Of a stretch of 64,000 nt of DNA, positions 1 to 8,274 are shown in pieces. Position 1 is the first letter of the stretch; each line of letters begins with the position of its first letter. A program made the position numbers and the translations under genes. The stretch is from Pseudomonas lalkuanensis (GTDB lineage Bacteria; Pseudomonadota; Gammaproteobacteria; Pseudomonadales; Pseudomonadaceae). The notes under the pieces are model-generated. The model was given only the letters and a program-made list of their open reading frames with translations, had not been told where the DNA came from and ran no database searches. The stretch is taken from NCBI RefSeq assembly GCF_008807375.1, contig NZ_CP043311.1, positions 2,212,001-2,276,000 of the forward strand. The letters run 5' to 3'.

Positions 1-1
1 G

Positions 2-427
2 GTGCAGGCCGAAACCGTCGACGAAATGACCTGGAAGCACGCTCTGAAAGTTGGCTGTGCCCAATGCCTGGCGCTGGTGCCGGGTACTTCGCGCTCCGGC
101 GCCACCATCATCGGCGGCCTGCTGTTCGGCCTCTCGCGCAAGGCCGCCACCGAGTTTTCCTTCTTCCTCGCCATGCCCACCATGGTCGGTGCCGCGGTCT
201 ACTCGGGCTACAAGTACCGCGACCTGTTCCAGCCGAGCGACCTGCCGGTGTTCGCCCTGGGCTCCGTAGTGTCGTTCCTGTTCGCCATGATCGCTGTCCG
301 CAGCCTGCTGAAGTTCATCGGCAGCCACAGCTACGCGGCCTTCGCCTGGTATCGCATCGGCTTCGGCCTGCTGATCCTGGCCACCTGGCAGTTCGGCATG
401 ATCGACTGGTCCACCGCACAGGGTTGA
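2..427 (+). CDS. uppP: Undecaprenyl-diphosphatase UppP/BacA (C-terminal part, cut by window edge)
   Basis: Partial gene; only the last 141 residues are in the window. The family dephosphorylates undecaprenyl diphosphate in the inner membrane, recycling the lipid carrier for peptidoglycan. The segment carries the family signature PGTSRSG with its catalytic Arg/Ser region near residues 28-34, then hydrophobic helices ([48 protein letters not shown]). The true start lies upstream of base 1. A hairpin at 446-469 separates it from the convergent sensor kinase gene. The function is secure because the motif and helix pattern are highly specific. Confidence 0.93.
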   Translation: MQAETVDEMTWKHALKVGCAQCLALVPGTSRSGATIIGGLLFGLSRKAATEFSFFLAMPTMVGAAVYSGYKYRDLFQPSDLPVFALGSVVSFLFAMIAVRSLLKFIGSHSYAAFAWYRIGFGLLILATWQFGMIDWSTAQG

Positions 428-445
428 GTCGTTCGTAGAGTCGAG

Positions 446-469
446 AAGGCGCACCAGGTGGTGCGCCTT
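446..469. terminator. Bidirectional hairpin between uppP and copS
   Basis: A 10-bp perfect stem (AAGGCGCACC / GGTGCGCCTT) with loop AGGT lies between two convergent genes. There is no strong T tract, so it may act as a modest terminator in either direction. Confidence 0.6.
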
Positions 470-476
470 CTGCGTT

Positions 477-1826
477 TCAGGGGGTGGGGAATTCGAGGAT
501 GAAGCGCGTCCAGCCGTTGGCGGATTCGCAGCGGATTTCTCCGCCATGGGCGCGCACGATGGAGCGGGTGATGGCCAGGCCCAGGCCGGCATGCTCGCGA
601 CCCTCGCGGCGCGCGGGGTCGGCACGGTAGAAGCGGTCGAAGAGTCGCGGCAGCAGTTCCGCGGGTACTTCCGGACCGCTGTTGGCCACGGTGAGGCTGA
701 GGCCGTGGGCATCGCTGGCCAGGTTCAGTTCGATGCGCCCGCCTTCCGGGGTGAAGCGCAGGGCATTGTCCAGCAGATTGGAAAGCGCACGGCGCAGCAT
801 GTTCCGGTCGGCCCTGAGCCGGGCATCGCCACTGCGGCTCATGGTCACCTGGCGGTCCTCGGCCAGGGGGCTGAAGTAGTCCAGCAGGGTGTCCAGTTCG
901 GCTCCCAGCGCCAGGGGCTCGCGACGGGTCGCCAGCAGGCCGTGCTCTGCCTTGGCCAGGAACAGCATGTCGCCGACCATCTGGGCCAGTCGCTGGAGCT
1001 CTTCCAGGTTGGAGTGGAGGGCTTCGCGATATTCGTCCTTGCCGCGATCCTGGCTGAGGATCACCTGGGTCTGGGTCAGCAGGTTCGACAGCGGCGTGCG
1101 CAACTCGTGGGCGATGTCGGCGGAGAAGGCGGAAAGCCGCTGGAAGGCATCGTCCAGCCTGCCCAGCATCGCGTTGAAGGCGCGTACCAGTTCCACCAGC
1201 TCCTGAGGGACCTGATCGTCGGCCAGGCGGGTGGTCAGGGAGCTGGCGGAAACCCCGGCGGCCACCTCGGCCATGCGGTGCAGGGGGCGCAGGCCGCTAC
1301 GTGCGGCCCAGGCGCCGAGCAGGGCGGTGGCCAGGGCGGAGAGCCCCACGGTAAGCCAGATCAGCCGCTGCATGCGTTCGAGAAAGTGCTGGTGATGGGT
1401 GATGTCCAGGGCCAGTGCCAGTCGTGGCGAATCCGGGTCTTCGGGTCGCAGTGGCGCGCTCAGCACCCGGTAGTCGATGCCATCTTGCTGCCAGTCATGG
1501 AGCCCTTCGCGAGCCGGTGCGCGAAGGCCGTCAGCACTGTTGAACCAGTAACTGCCATTGCGGCCTTCCAGTCGCAGGGTGAGATCCGGGTGCAGGCGCA
1601 GTTCGGCTTGCAGGGCTTCCAGCCGAGGCGCCAGGGTGGCGGGGCTGTCGACGCCGCTGACCAGGGCGCGGAAGGCATCCAGGCGGGTTTCCAGCAGTTG
1701 CTGGTCGAGTTCGATGAAGTGCGCTTCGCTGGCGCGGCTGAACAGCACCCCGGCGATCAGCGAGACGGCGGCGGTGCAGGCGGCGAACAGCAGGCCCAGG
1801 CGGGCGGTGAGGGAGAGTCCGTGCAT
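477..1826 (-). CDS. copS: Heavy-metal (copper-type) sensor histidine kinase
   Basis: Inner-membrane sensor kinase of the CusS/IrlS/CopS family, 449 aa. Visible order: TM1 at about 9-29, periplasmic sensor region 30-152, TM2 at about 154-175, HAMP linker, HisKA box SADIAHELRTPLSN with phospho-acceptor His240, then HATPase N box (SNLLDNALRF) and G box (GLGLAITRSIV). It overlaps the upstream response regulator gene by one base at 1826, so the two are co-transcribed. The metal specificity is inferred from family similarity and from the cop-box-like site upstream of the operon; it is not proven by the sequence. Confidence 0.85.
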   Translation of the reverse strand: MHGLSLTARLGLLFAACTAAVSLIAGVLFSRASEAHFIELDQQLLETRLDAFRALVSGVDSPATLAPRLEALQAELRLHPDLTLRLEGRNGSYWFNSADGLRAPAREGLHDWQQDGIDYRVLSAPLRPEDPDSPRLALALDITHHQHFLERMQRLIWLTVGLSALATALLGAWAARSGLRPLHRMAEVAAGVSASSLTTRLADDQVPQELVELVRAFNAMLGRLDDAFQRLSAFSADIAHELRTPLSNLLTQTQVILSQDRGKDEYREALHSNLEELQRLAQMVGDMLFLAKAEHGLLATRREPLALGAELDTLLDYFSPLAEDRQVTMSRSGDARLRADRNMLRRALSNLLDNALRFTPEGGRIELNLASDAHGLSLTVANSGPEVPAELLPRLFDRFYRADPARREGREHAGLGLAITRSIVRAHGGEIRCESANGWTRFILEFPTP

Positions 1827-2506
1827 CAGCCTTCGCGCGCCTCCAGCACGTAGCCCATGCCGCGCACGGTATGGATCAGCTTGGTGGGGAAATCGTCGTC
1901 CAGCTTCGCCCGCAGCCGGCGGACGGCCACTTCGATGACATTGGTTTCGCTGTCGAAGTGCATGTCCCAGACCTCGGCGGCGATCAGTGTCTTGGGCAGC
2001 ACTTCGCCCTGGCGCCGCAGGAGGAATTCCAGCAGGGCGAACTCCTTGGTTGTGAGGTCGATGCGCCGGCCGCCGCGTTCGACCCGACGACTCAGCAGGT
2101 CGAGGTGCAGGTCGCCCAGGTCCAGGCTGGTCTCCTGTGGGGCGCTGGCGCCACGGCGGAGCAGGGTGCGTACGCGGGCGAGGAGTTCGGCGAAGGCGAA
2201 GGGCTTGATCAGGTAGTCGTCGGCGCCCAGTTCCAGGCCGTGGACGCGTTCTTCCACGGCGTCCCGCGCGGTCAGGAACAGCACCGGAACCTGCAGACCG
2301 GCCTGGCGCAGGCTGCGCAGTACCTGCCAGCCGTCGAGGCCGGGGAGCATCACGTCGAGGATGATCAGGTCGTATCCGCCGGCAAGGGCCAGGTCCCGGC
2401 CGTCGAGGCCGTTGGTGGCGAGGTCCGCGGCCAGGCCGGCTTCGGTCATGCCCTGGCGCAGGAACTGGCCGGTCTTGGGTTCGTCTTCGACTATCAGTAG
2501 CTTCAT
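1826..2506 (-). CDS. copR: Copper-type OmpR/PhoB-family response regulator
   Basis: 226-aa DNA-binding response regulator. The receiver domain holds the acidic pair E7/D8, phospho-acceptor Asp51 ([10 protein letters not shown]) and the conserved Lys in YLIKPF. A C-terminal winged helix (about 125-223) ends in the typical VRGMGYVLE. Length and sequence fit the IrlR/CopR/CusR metal-response subfamily. It is the first gene of a two-gene operon with the sensor kinase. The 15-bp site at 2567-2581, 61 bp upstream of the start, fits the Pseudomonas cop-box pattern and suggests autoregulation. Confidence 0.87.
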   Translation of the reverse strand: MKLLIVEDEPKTGQFLRQGMTEAGLAADLATNGLDGRDLALAGGYDLIILDVMLPGLDGWQVLRSLRQAGLQVPVLFLTARDAVEERVHGLELGADDYLIKPFAFAELLARVRTLLRRGASAPQETSLDLGDLHLDLLSRRVERGGRRIDLTTKEFALLEFLLRRQGEVLPKTLIAAEVWDMHFDSETNVIEVAVRRLRAKLDDDFPTKLIHTVRGMGYVLEAREG

Positions 2507-2566
2507 GGAGTGCTCATCGCTCGAATTGCTGCTTTATATCGCGCCGAAAGGATGGGCTGGGCAAGC

Positions 2567-2581
2567 TGACAAAGTTGTAAT
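2567..2581. promoter_or_regulatory. Candidate CopR-binding cop box
   Basis: TGACAAAGTTGTAAT fits the cop-box pattern TGACA-N4-TGTNAT described for Pseudomonas CopR. It lies in the divergent interval between copR and queF, 61 bp from copR and 90 bp from queF. Function is inferred. Confidence 0.6.
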
Positions 2582-2670
2582 GCAGCAGCACCGTTGGTGC
2601 CGTGGATTTTTCAGCAACCGCCCGGCTGTATACAATTGCCCGATTTCCGCATTTTCAGGTCCACCCCCCC

Positions 2671-3501
2671 ATGCACCATCCCGCCGAACATTCGCCGCTG
2701 GGCAAGTCCAGCGAGTACGTCAGCACCTACAGCCCGGAGCTGCTGTTCCCCATTTCCCGCGTGACCAAGTGGAACGAACTGGGGCTGACCGCTGCGACCT
2801 TGCCGTATCAGGGCGTGGACTTCTGGAACTGCTACGAGCTGTCCTGGCTGACGCCGTCCGGTAAGCCGGTGGTGGCGATTGGCGAGTTCGCCATTCCGGC
2901 CGATTCGCCGAACATCATCGAGTCCAAGTCGTTCAAGCTCTACCTCAACTCGCTGAACCAGTCCGTCTACACCAGTGCCGCCGAGCTGGAGCAGGTGCTG
3001 GCGCGGGACCTGAGTGGGGCGGCTGGCGCGCCGGTCGCGGTGCGGGTGCGCAGCCTGGCGGAGGTGGAGGCCGAAGGCGTCGCCACGTCCCCGGGCATCT
3101 GCATCGATGAGCTTGACGTGGCTATCGACCGTTATGAGCATCCGCAGCCCGAGTTGCTGCGCGCCGAAAACGGCCAGGCGGAAGAAGCGCTGCATAGCCA
3201 TCTGCTGAAGTCCAACTGCCCGGTTACCGGTCAGCCGGACTGGGGCACGGTGGCGGTGGAGTACCGCGGTGCGAAGCGCCTGGATCACGCCAGCTTCCTG
3301 GCCTACCTGATCAGCTTCCGTCAGCATGCCGACTTCCATGAGCAGTGCGTGGAGCGCATTTTCCTAGACCTCAAGCGCCTGCTGGAGCCGGAGCTGCTCA
3401 CGGTTCACGCCCGCTACGTACGCCGCGGCGGTCTGGACATCAATCCCTACCGCAGCACCCACCACGTCCAGCCGGACAATTGCCGTCTGGTACGGCAGTA
3501 A
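2671..3501 (+). CDS. queF: NADPH-dependent 7-cyano-7-deazaguanine reductase
   Basis: Reduces preQ0 to preQ1 in queuosine biosynthesis (cytosolic). The 276-aa form is the long, two-domain type II QueF. The NADPH-binding QueF motif [11 protein letters not shown] is at about 84-94. The active-site Cys183 sits in [14 protein letters not shown], with Asp190 as the likely proton-transfer partner. The start at ATG 2671 gives the usual Pseudomonas N terminus (MHHPAEHS); the frame is open further upstream, but that extension has no family support. A strong terminator follows at once. Its divergent position opposite copRS means it may share the cop-box-like site. Confidence 0.95.
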   Translation: MHHPAEHSPLGKSSEYVSTYSPELLFPISRVTKWNELGLTAATLPYQGVDFWNCYELSWLTPSGKPVVAIGEFAIPADSPNIIESKSFKLYLNSLNQSVYTSAAELEQVLARDLSGAAGAPVAVRVRSLAEVEAEGVATSPGICIDELDVAIDRYEHPQPELLRAENGQAEEALHSHLLKSNCPVTGQPDWGTVAVEYRGAKRLDHASFLAYLISFRQHADFHEQCVERIFLDLKRLLEPELLTVHARYVRRGGLDINPYRSTHHVQPDNCRLVRQ

Positions 3502-3503
3502 CG

Positions 3504-3534
3504 AAAACCCCGACTCGAAGTCGGGGTTTTTTCT
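3504..3534 (+). terminator. Rho-independent terminator after queF
   Basis: The stem CCCCGACT / AGTCGGGG with loop CGA is preceded by A's and followed by TTTTTTCTT. It can also end transcription of the convergent DUF4404 gene. Confidence 0.9.
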
Positions 3535-3545
3535 TGCACTCGGCC

Positions 3546-3809
3546 TCAGATGCCCATATTGGCAAGGCTCTGCATGATGTTCCGCAAGGTCCCGGCCAGG
3601 GTCGGGTGACGGGTTTCGAAGCGCTCGACGGCCAGGTTGACCCCATCCACCAGGGTGGCGTCCGGCGCCATGGCGGCATCCTGGGCCAGGCGCAGTTCGA
3701 TTTCCTGCATCAACTCGATCAGCGATGCGCGTTCCTCCGCATCCAGCGGCGGTTCCTGGGCCAGCTGGTCGCGCAGTTGTTGCAGTTGCTGCTGCAGGCG
3801 TTCAGGCAT
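3546..3809 (-). CDS. DUF4404 family protein
   Basis: Small 87-aa acidic, helical protein resembling DUF4404 (conserved in Pseudomonas, function unknown). It begins PERLQQQLQQLRDQL, a likely coiled-coil segment, and ends in VERFETRHPTLAGTLRNIMQSLANMGI. The start at 3809 was chosen because AGGGAGA lies 5-11 bp upstream; the longer in-frame start 17 codons earlier lacks such a site. No signal peptide or catalytic motif is visible. Confidence 0.8.
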   Translation of the reverse strand: MPERLQQQLQQLRDQLAQEPPLDAEERASLIELMQEIELRLAQDAAMAPDATLVDGVNLAVERFETRHPTLAGTLRNIMQSLANMGI

Positions 3810-3939
3810 GTCTTTCTCCCTTTGCGAATGTCTCAGGAGTGGACCCATTGAAGCATTCAAAGGTCCCTCATGCCTTAGAGATTAATCCAGCCTTGCCGGG
3901 CCTGCCTGATTCGGATCAAGCCTGAAACAAATGTACCGC

Positions 3940-4680
3940 TCAGGGTCTTTCGCCCTTTTCGCAGCGGTAGGCGAGGTCCGCCAGGCAGGGCGCCAGCTCG
4001 CCCAGATGGTCGATTACCGAATGGGCGCCCAGGCGGTAGAGCTTCAGGGTAGCGGCGGCGCGCAGGCGATCGCGTTCGCTGCCTTCCAGGGCGCGCCAGT
4101 CCGCCGGTGCCAGGCCGCACAGGGGGCCGCTGGCGGCCAGGCCAATGGTCCAGAGGCCCGCGTTCAGACCAGCCTGCAGCAGTCGCGGGTTGGCGCTGAT
4201 CAGCACGCAGCCTTCCAGGCGCGAAACACCCAGGCCGGCCAGGGCCTGCCAGCAGCTGTCCGGCGCCGGCCAGGGGCGTGCGCCGTTGATCTCGCTACCG
4301 CCAAGCCAGGCGGGCAGGGGAGTGGCGAGGCGCCAGCTGGCCGATGCGGGGAGTTCGTCGAGCCAGGCGCAGGGCACCTGGGCGCCGCCCATCAGGTTGC
4401 CCAGCTCTTCGAGGTCAGTGACGGCTTCGGCGTGTTCTCCGGCGGCGTCCAGCAGTTGCTGCTGAAAGGCCTGGAGCATTTCTTCGCCGGCGGGGCTGCC
4501 AAGGGCGTAGTCGAGGGCGGCGCGAGGGGGCAGGGCGGCGGCTTCGGCCAGTCGGGTCGCCGAGAGGTCCGGCAGCAATCGGCTCAGGGCCAGCGGCAGG
4601 GTTCGGGCACCGAAGTCCACCAGGCAGCCGGAGAGGCCGAAGAGGATGGCGGTGAAGGCGGGCGGTTGGCTGCGGGGCAT
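3940..4680 (-). CDS. Phosphonatase-like HAD-family protein without the nucleophile
   Basis: 246-aa protein with the overall layout of phosphonoacetaldehyde hydrolase-like HAD proteins. The N-terminal motif I region reads AILFGLSGCLVDFGART, where phosphonatases have ILDWAGTTVDFG. The position of the nucleophilic Asp is Gly here, while the later Asp of VDFG is kept. A helical cap follows, and GCVLISANPRLLQAGLNAGLWTIGLA looks like the motif III/IV region in diverged form. It probably keeps the fold but not classical HAD phosphotransfer chemistry. No phosphonate genes are nearby. Exact role unknown. Confidence 0.6.
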   Translation of the reverse strand: MPRSQPPAFTAILFGLSGCLVDFGARTLPLALSRLLPDLSATRLAEAAALPPRAALDYALGSPAGEEMLQAFQQQLLDAAGEHAEAVTDLEELGNLMGGAQVPCAWLDELPASASWRLATPLPAWLGGSEINGARPWPAPDSCWQALAGLGVSRLEGCVLISANPRLLQAGLNAGLWTIGLAASGPLCGLAPADWRALEGSERDRLRAAATLKLYRLGAHSVIDHLGELAPCLADLAYRCEKGERP

Positions 4681-4735
4681 CTGCGTCGTCCTGACGAGGT
4701 CTGGCGCAGGCTAACCGGCCTGGATGACAGAGAAG

Positions 4736-5155
4736 TTACTGGCGCATGCCGGCGCCCATGACCAGGCGCAGATCTTCCGGTACCGGTACGGATCTGTCGG
4801 TGGCGTGGTCGATCCAAACCAGCTTGCAGTGGCCTTCGCCATAAAGTGTCGCGGGGTCTTCCAGGGTGCTCAGACGGTGTTCCACCACAAGGCTGCTATT
4901 GCCCACCGGGCCCGCACGGAGCTCGATGACCACGGTGGCGGGGTGTACCACGGGTTTGAGGTAAGTGTGCAGGGTCTGCAGTACCACGGGGCCCTGGGGC
5001 ACATTGTTCATGGCGATGCCGAGGCTCTCGAACCAGGCGACCCGGGCTTCTTCCAGATACTGGATGTAGAGGGTGTTGTTGACGTGACCGTAGCTGTCCA
5101 TATCACCCCAGCGAACGGGGATGTGGGCAACATGAAGTAAGGTTTTTTCCGGCAT
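4736..5155 (-). CDS. Acyl-CoA thioesterase, 4HBT (YbgC/FadM-like) hotdog fold
   Basis: 139-aa single-hotdog thioesterase, cytosolic. The 4HBT signature RWGDMDSYGHVNNTLYIQYLEEAR is at about 15-38, with Asp20 in the place of the catalytic Asp of 4-hydroxybenzoyl-CoA thioesterase. The family hydrolyses acyl- or aroyl-CoA thioesters; the substrate cannot be read from sequence. The length is usual for the family. It is divergently arranged with mlaA, 103 bp apart. Confidence 0.88.
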   Translation of the reverse strand: MPEKTLLHVAHIPVRWGDMDSYGHVNNTLYIQYLEEARVAWFESLGIAMNNVPQGPVVLQTLHTYLKPVVHPATVVIELRAGPVGNSSLVVEHRLSTLEDPATLYGEGHCKLVWIDHATDRSVPVPEDLRLVMGAGMRQ

Positions 5156-5258
5156 GCTGGCAGTCCGCTATGCTACCCAGAGTGTGCGATGGCCTTATAC
5201 TGCGCGCCTTTGATGGGGCGGCGGGCCGCCACACTACTTTTCTCAAGGAGAGTCTGCA

Positions 5259-5960
5259 ATGCAATTGATCGGTGCTCGGTGGCTCGAGCGTCTGGGCCGA
5301 GTCCTGGCCTGCGTCACCCTGGCGGTTCTGCCCGTCGCAGCGAACGCCGCGGAGGAGGACCCCTGGGAGGGCTTCAACCGTGCGATGTTCCGCTTCAACG
5401 ACACCCTCGACACCTATGCGCTGAAACCCGTCGCCCAGGGCTACCAGGCGGTAACCCCGCAGTTCCTCGAAGACGGCGTCCACAATGTCTTCAGCAACAT
5501 CGGCGATGTGGGTAACCTGGCCAACGACCTGTTCCAGGCCAAGTTCCATAATGCCGGCGTGGACACCAGCCGCCTGGTGTTCAACACCACCTTCGGCCTG
5601 CTGGGCTTTTTCGACGTGGCCACCCGCATGGGGCTGCAGCGCAACGACGAAGATTTCGGCCAGACCCTGGGCTACTGGGGCATGGGCAGCGGTCCCTACC
5701 TGGTGATTCCGTTCCTCGGCCCGAGCACCGTGCGTGACGCCGGCGGCAAGATCCCGGATTCCTTCCTCGAGCCTTATCCCTACATCGACCATGTGCCGAC
5801 CCGCAACGTGACCCGCGCCGTCGACGTGGTGGACACCCGCGCCAGCCTGCTGTCGGCGGAGAAGCTGATCACTGGCGACAAGTACATCTTCATTCGCAAC
5901 GCCTACCTGCAGAACCGCGAGTTCAAGGTGAAGGATGGCGAAGTGGAAGACGACTTCTAA
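5259..5960 (+). CDS. mlaA: MlaA/VacJ-family phospholipid transport protein
   Basis: Outer-membrane component of the Mla system that removes mislocalised phospholipids from the outer leaflet; 233 aa. The family signature DPWEGFNRAMFRFNDTLD follows the signal peptide, then NVFSNIGDVGNLANDL, FGLLGFFDVATRMGL and GYWGMGSGPYLVIPFLGPSTVRD. The N terminus has a hydrophobic segment ending in a signal peptidase I-like ANA|AEE. No lipobox Cys sits at the cleavage point, unlike E. coli MlaA; Cys18 lies too early and without a preceding hydrophobic stretch. AAGGAG is well placed before ATG 5259. Other mla genes are not in the window. Confidence 0.92.
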   Translation: MQLIGARWLERLGRVLACVTLAVLPVAANAAEEDPWEGFNRAMFRFNDTLDTYALKPVAQGYQAVTPQFLEDGVHNVFSNIGDVGNLANDLFQAKFHNAGVDTSRLVFNTTFGLLGFFDVATRMGLQRNDEDFGQTLGYWGMGSGPYLVIPFLGPSTVRDAGGKIPDSFLEPYPYIDHVPTRNVTRAVDVVDTRASLLSAEKLITGDKYIFIRNAYLQNREFKVKDGEVEDDF

Positions 5961-5985
5961 GTCCGGCACTCTTTGCTGCGACATG

Positions 5986-6013
5986 AAAAAGGCGACCCCA
6001 GGGCCGCCTTTTT
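5986..6013. terminator. Terminator between mlaA and the PilZ gene
   Basis: AAAAAGGCG...CGCCTTTTT hairpin, with both arms carrying A/T tails, so it can serve both convergent genes. Confidence 0.8.
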
Positions 6014-6031
6014 CGTTTCCGGTCATTACCG

Positions 6032-6331
6032 CTAGCGCATGTCTAGGATGGCCAGCCCGAGCGTATGGCGGCCGTTTCTGCCCGCGCTGATCCGCACCAC
6101 TTCGGCATCGGCTTCCAGCCCCTTGAGAGCGCTGTGCTCGGAAGGAATGAACACGCGAATCCGGTCACCCACTGCCAGCGCGATATCCACTTCGAGCTGC
6201 ATGCCGCTGCTGGAGAGGTCCAGACAAAGGGCGGGGTACTGCTGGCCAGCGTGTTCCAGGATGGCCTTGGTCTGCACCTGCATCCTGATGAAATCGCGCT
6301 TCTCGCTGTAGTTGCGGTCGTCCAGACTCAC
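6032..6331 (-). CDS. PilZ-domain protein (c-di-GMP binding)
   Basis: 99-aa protein made of a single PilZ domain. The c-di-GMP-binding RxxxR motif (KRDFIRM) is at about 11-17, and the second motif D/N-x-S-x-x-G appears as DLSSSG at about 38-43. Both are intact, so binding is likely. The output partner is unknown. It neighbours the RssB-like regulator gene but is divergently transcribed. Confidence 0.88.
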   Translation of the reverse strand: MSLDDRNYSEKRDFIRMQVQTKAILEHAGQQYPALCLDLSSSGMQLEVDIALAVGDRIRVFIPSEHSALKGLEADAEVVRISAGRNGRHTLGLAILDMR

Positions 6332-6546
6332 GCGCTGATCCTCTTGTCGTCATGGGGGTAGTCGAACTTCTTATAACTTCCGGCGATTTAGGGTGTAAAG
6401 GCAGAGTTCGGCGCGCGGCGCAAGCTTGAATCGCCCTGCGGATGGGAGTACCGTCTGCGCCGTAAAGCGAACCCCCGTACTCGTGCTCGGGCCTTAGGTC
6501 GGGTGCTACAACAACCCATCCCTGGCGCCGTTTGCCTGGATAATCC

Positions 6547-7731
6547 ATGCACAATCCCAGTGCCAAGCTGCTGATTATTGATGACGACGAGGTAGTGCGC
6601 GCAAGCCTCGCGGCCTACCTGGAAGACAGTGGATTCAGCGTTCGGCAGGCCAGCAACGGCCTGCAAGGGCTGCAGGTTTTCGAGCAGGAGCGCCCGGATC
6701 TGGTGATCTGCGACCTGCGCATGCCTCAGGTCGATGGCCTGGAACTGATCCGTCGCATTTCCGAACTGGAAGCAGAAACCCCGGTGATCGTGGTCTCCGG
6801 CGCTGGTGTCATGAGCGACGCCGTCGAAGCCCTGCGTCTGGGTGCAGCCGACTACCTGATCAAGCCCCTGGAAGACCTCGCTGTTCTCGAACACTCGGTG
6901 CGTCGCGCGCTCGACCGCTCAGCCCTGCGCCTTGAGAACCGCCGCTACCGGGAAAAGCTCGAAGCCGCCAACCGCGAACTGCAAGCCAGCCTGCACCTGC
7001 TGCAGGAGGACCAGAACGCCGGGCGCCAGGTACAGATGAACATGCTGCCGGTGACCCCGTGGGAAGTGGCCGGCCTGCGTTTCGCCCACCAGATCATCCC
7101 GTCCCTGTACCTGTCCGGCGACTTCGTCGACTACTTCCGTGTGGATGAGCGCCGGGTGGCGTTCTACCTGGCGGATGTTTCCGGCCATGGTGCGTCGTCG
7201 GCCTTCGTGACCGTGCTGCTCAAGTTCATGACCACGCGCCTGCTCTACGAGTCCCGGCGCAACGGCATGCTGCCCGAGTTCAAGCCTTCCGAGGTGTTGG
7301 GGCATATCAACCGTGGCCTGATCAACACCAAGCTGGGCAAGCACGTGACCATGCTCGGCGGCGTGATTGACGAGGAAAGCGGCAAGCTGACGTACAGCAT
7401 CGGCGGGCATCTGCCCCTGCCGGTGCTCTATAGCGAGGGCAAGGCCTCCTACCTGACCGGTAAAGGGCTGCCGGTGGGGCTGTTCGAGGAGGCGAGCTAT
7501 GATGACCAGATCATCGATCTGCCGTCGTCCTTCAGCCTGACCTTGCTCTCTGATGGGATCCTGGACCTTTTGCCCGGCGAGACCCTCAAAGATAAGGAGG
7601 CCGCACTGCCAGAGATGGTTTGTGAGGCAGGTGGCAGTCTGGATGGCCTGCGACAAGTATTTGGACTGGCCAGCCTGGGCGAGATGCCGGATGATATCGC
7701 CTTGCTGGTGTTGAGCAGGAACCTTGCATGA
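6547..7731 (+). CDS. rssB: RssB-like response regulator with PP2C phosphatase domain
   Basis: 394 aa. An N-terminal receiver domain (1-125) carries D12/D13/D14, phospho-acceptor Asp56 (VICDLRMPQ) and the Lys of YLIKPL. A coiled-coil linker (about 130-165) is followed by a PPM/SpoIIE-like serine phosphatase domain with metal-binding motifs SGDFVDYF, ADVSGHGASSAFV and LLSDGILDL. In Pseudomonas this architecture is the RssB form that, unlike the enterobacterial one, keeps phosphatase motifs. The next gene, overlapping by four bases, encodes a STAS protein that is the expected phosphoprotein substrate. This suggests a partner-switching module controlling a sigma-factor pathway. Confidence 0.87.
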   Translation: MHNPSAKLLIIDDDEVVRASLAAYLEDSGFSVRQASNGLQGLQVFEQERPDLVICDLRMPQVDGLELIRRISELEAETPVIVVSGAGVMSDAVEALRLGAADYLIKPLEDLAVLEHSVRRALDRSALRLENRRYREKLEAANRELQASLHLLQEDQNAGRQVQMNMLPVTPWEVAGLRFAHQIIPSLYLSGDFVDYFRVDERRVAFYLADVSGHGASSAFVTVLLKFMTTRLLYESRRNGMLPEFKPSEVLGHINRGLINTKLGKHVTMLGGVIDEESGKLTYSIGGHLPLPVLYSEGKASYLTGKGLPVGLFEEASYDDQIIDLPSSFSLTLLSDGILDLLPGETLKDKEAALPEMVCEAGGSLDGLRQVFGLASLGEMPDDIALLVLSRNLA

Positions 7732-8210
7732 GTACCGGTAAAATCCAGTTTGCCGAGCAGGATGGGACCTTTGTCCTGAAGTTCGTCGGAGAAATCCGCC
7801 TGACCCTGTGTTCGGCCCTGGATGCGACCATTGAAAAGATCTTCTCGGCGCTGAATTTTTCGGCAATCGTTATCGACCTCACCGAAACCCAGAGTATCGA
7901 CAGCACCACCCTTGGCCTGCTGGCCAAGCTGTCGATCCTTTCGCGGCAGAAGGTAGGCCTGTTGCCCACGGTAGTGACCACCCACCCCGATATCACCCGG
8001 CTGCTGCAGTCGATGGGGTTCGATCAGGTGTTCAATATCGTCGGGAGGCCGGTTCCGTGCCCTGAAAGCCTGGAGGACCTGCCGCCGCAGGACCAGACAG
8101 AGGATGTCGTCCGCACCAAGGTGCTGGAGGCCCACCGCATCCTCATGGGGCTCAACGAGTCCAACCGCGAAGCCTTCCACGACCTGGTCAGCGCCCTCGA
8201 GCGCAGCTGA
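7728..8210 (+). CDS. STAS-domain anti-sigma-factor antagonist
   Basis: 160-aa cytosolic protein. The STAS domain (about 5-105) contains IDLTETQSIDSTTLGLLAKL, with Ser59 at the usual phosphorylation site of SpoIIAA-like antagonists. A C-terminal extension of about 55 residues (LPPQDQTEDVVRTKVLEAHR onward) is helical. Its ATG overlaps the stop of the phosphatase gene (ATGA), so the two are translationally coupled and probably form an enzyme-substrate pair. A terminator follows. Confidence 0.87.
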   Translation: MSTGKIQFAEQDGTFVLKFVGEIRLTLCSALDATIEKIFSALNFSAIVIDLTETQSIDSTTLGLLAKLSILSRQKVGLLPTVVTTHPDITRLLQSMGFDQVFNIVGRPVPCPESLEDLPPQDQTEDVVRTKVLEAHRILMGLNESNREAFHDLVSALERS

Positions 8211-8234
8211 TTCGTCGATTTTCCCCGATGCATG

Positions 8235-8273
8235 AAAACGAGCGCAGCCCGCAAGGGCTGCGCGCGTTCGTGT
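8235..8273. terminator. Terminator between the STAS gene and tal
   Basis: The perfect stem GCGCAGCCC / GGGCTGCGC with loop GCAA (8242-8263) has AAAA before it and a T-rich tail after it, between convergent genes. Confidence 0.85.
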
Positions 8274-8274
8274 T

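Noticed and set aside
2671-3501. Idea that queF belongs to a phage 7-deazaguanine DNA modification system
   Set aside because: queF lies 28 kb from the prophage in conserved host synteny, and no other deazaguanine or dpd genes are visible in the phage.
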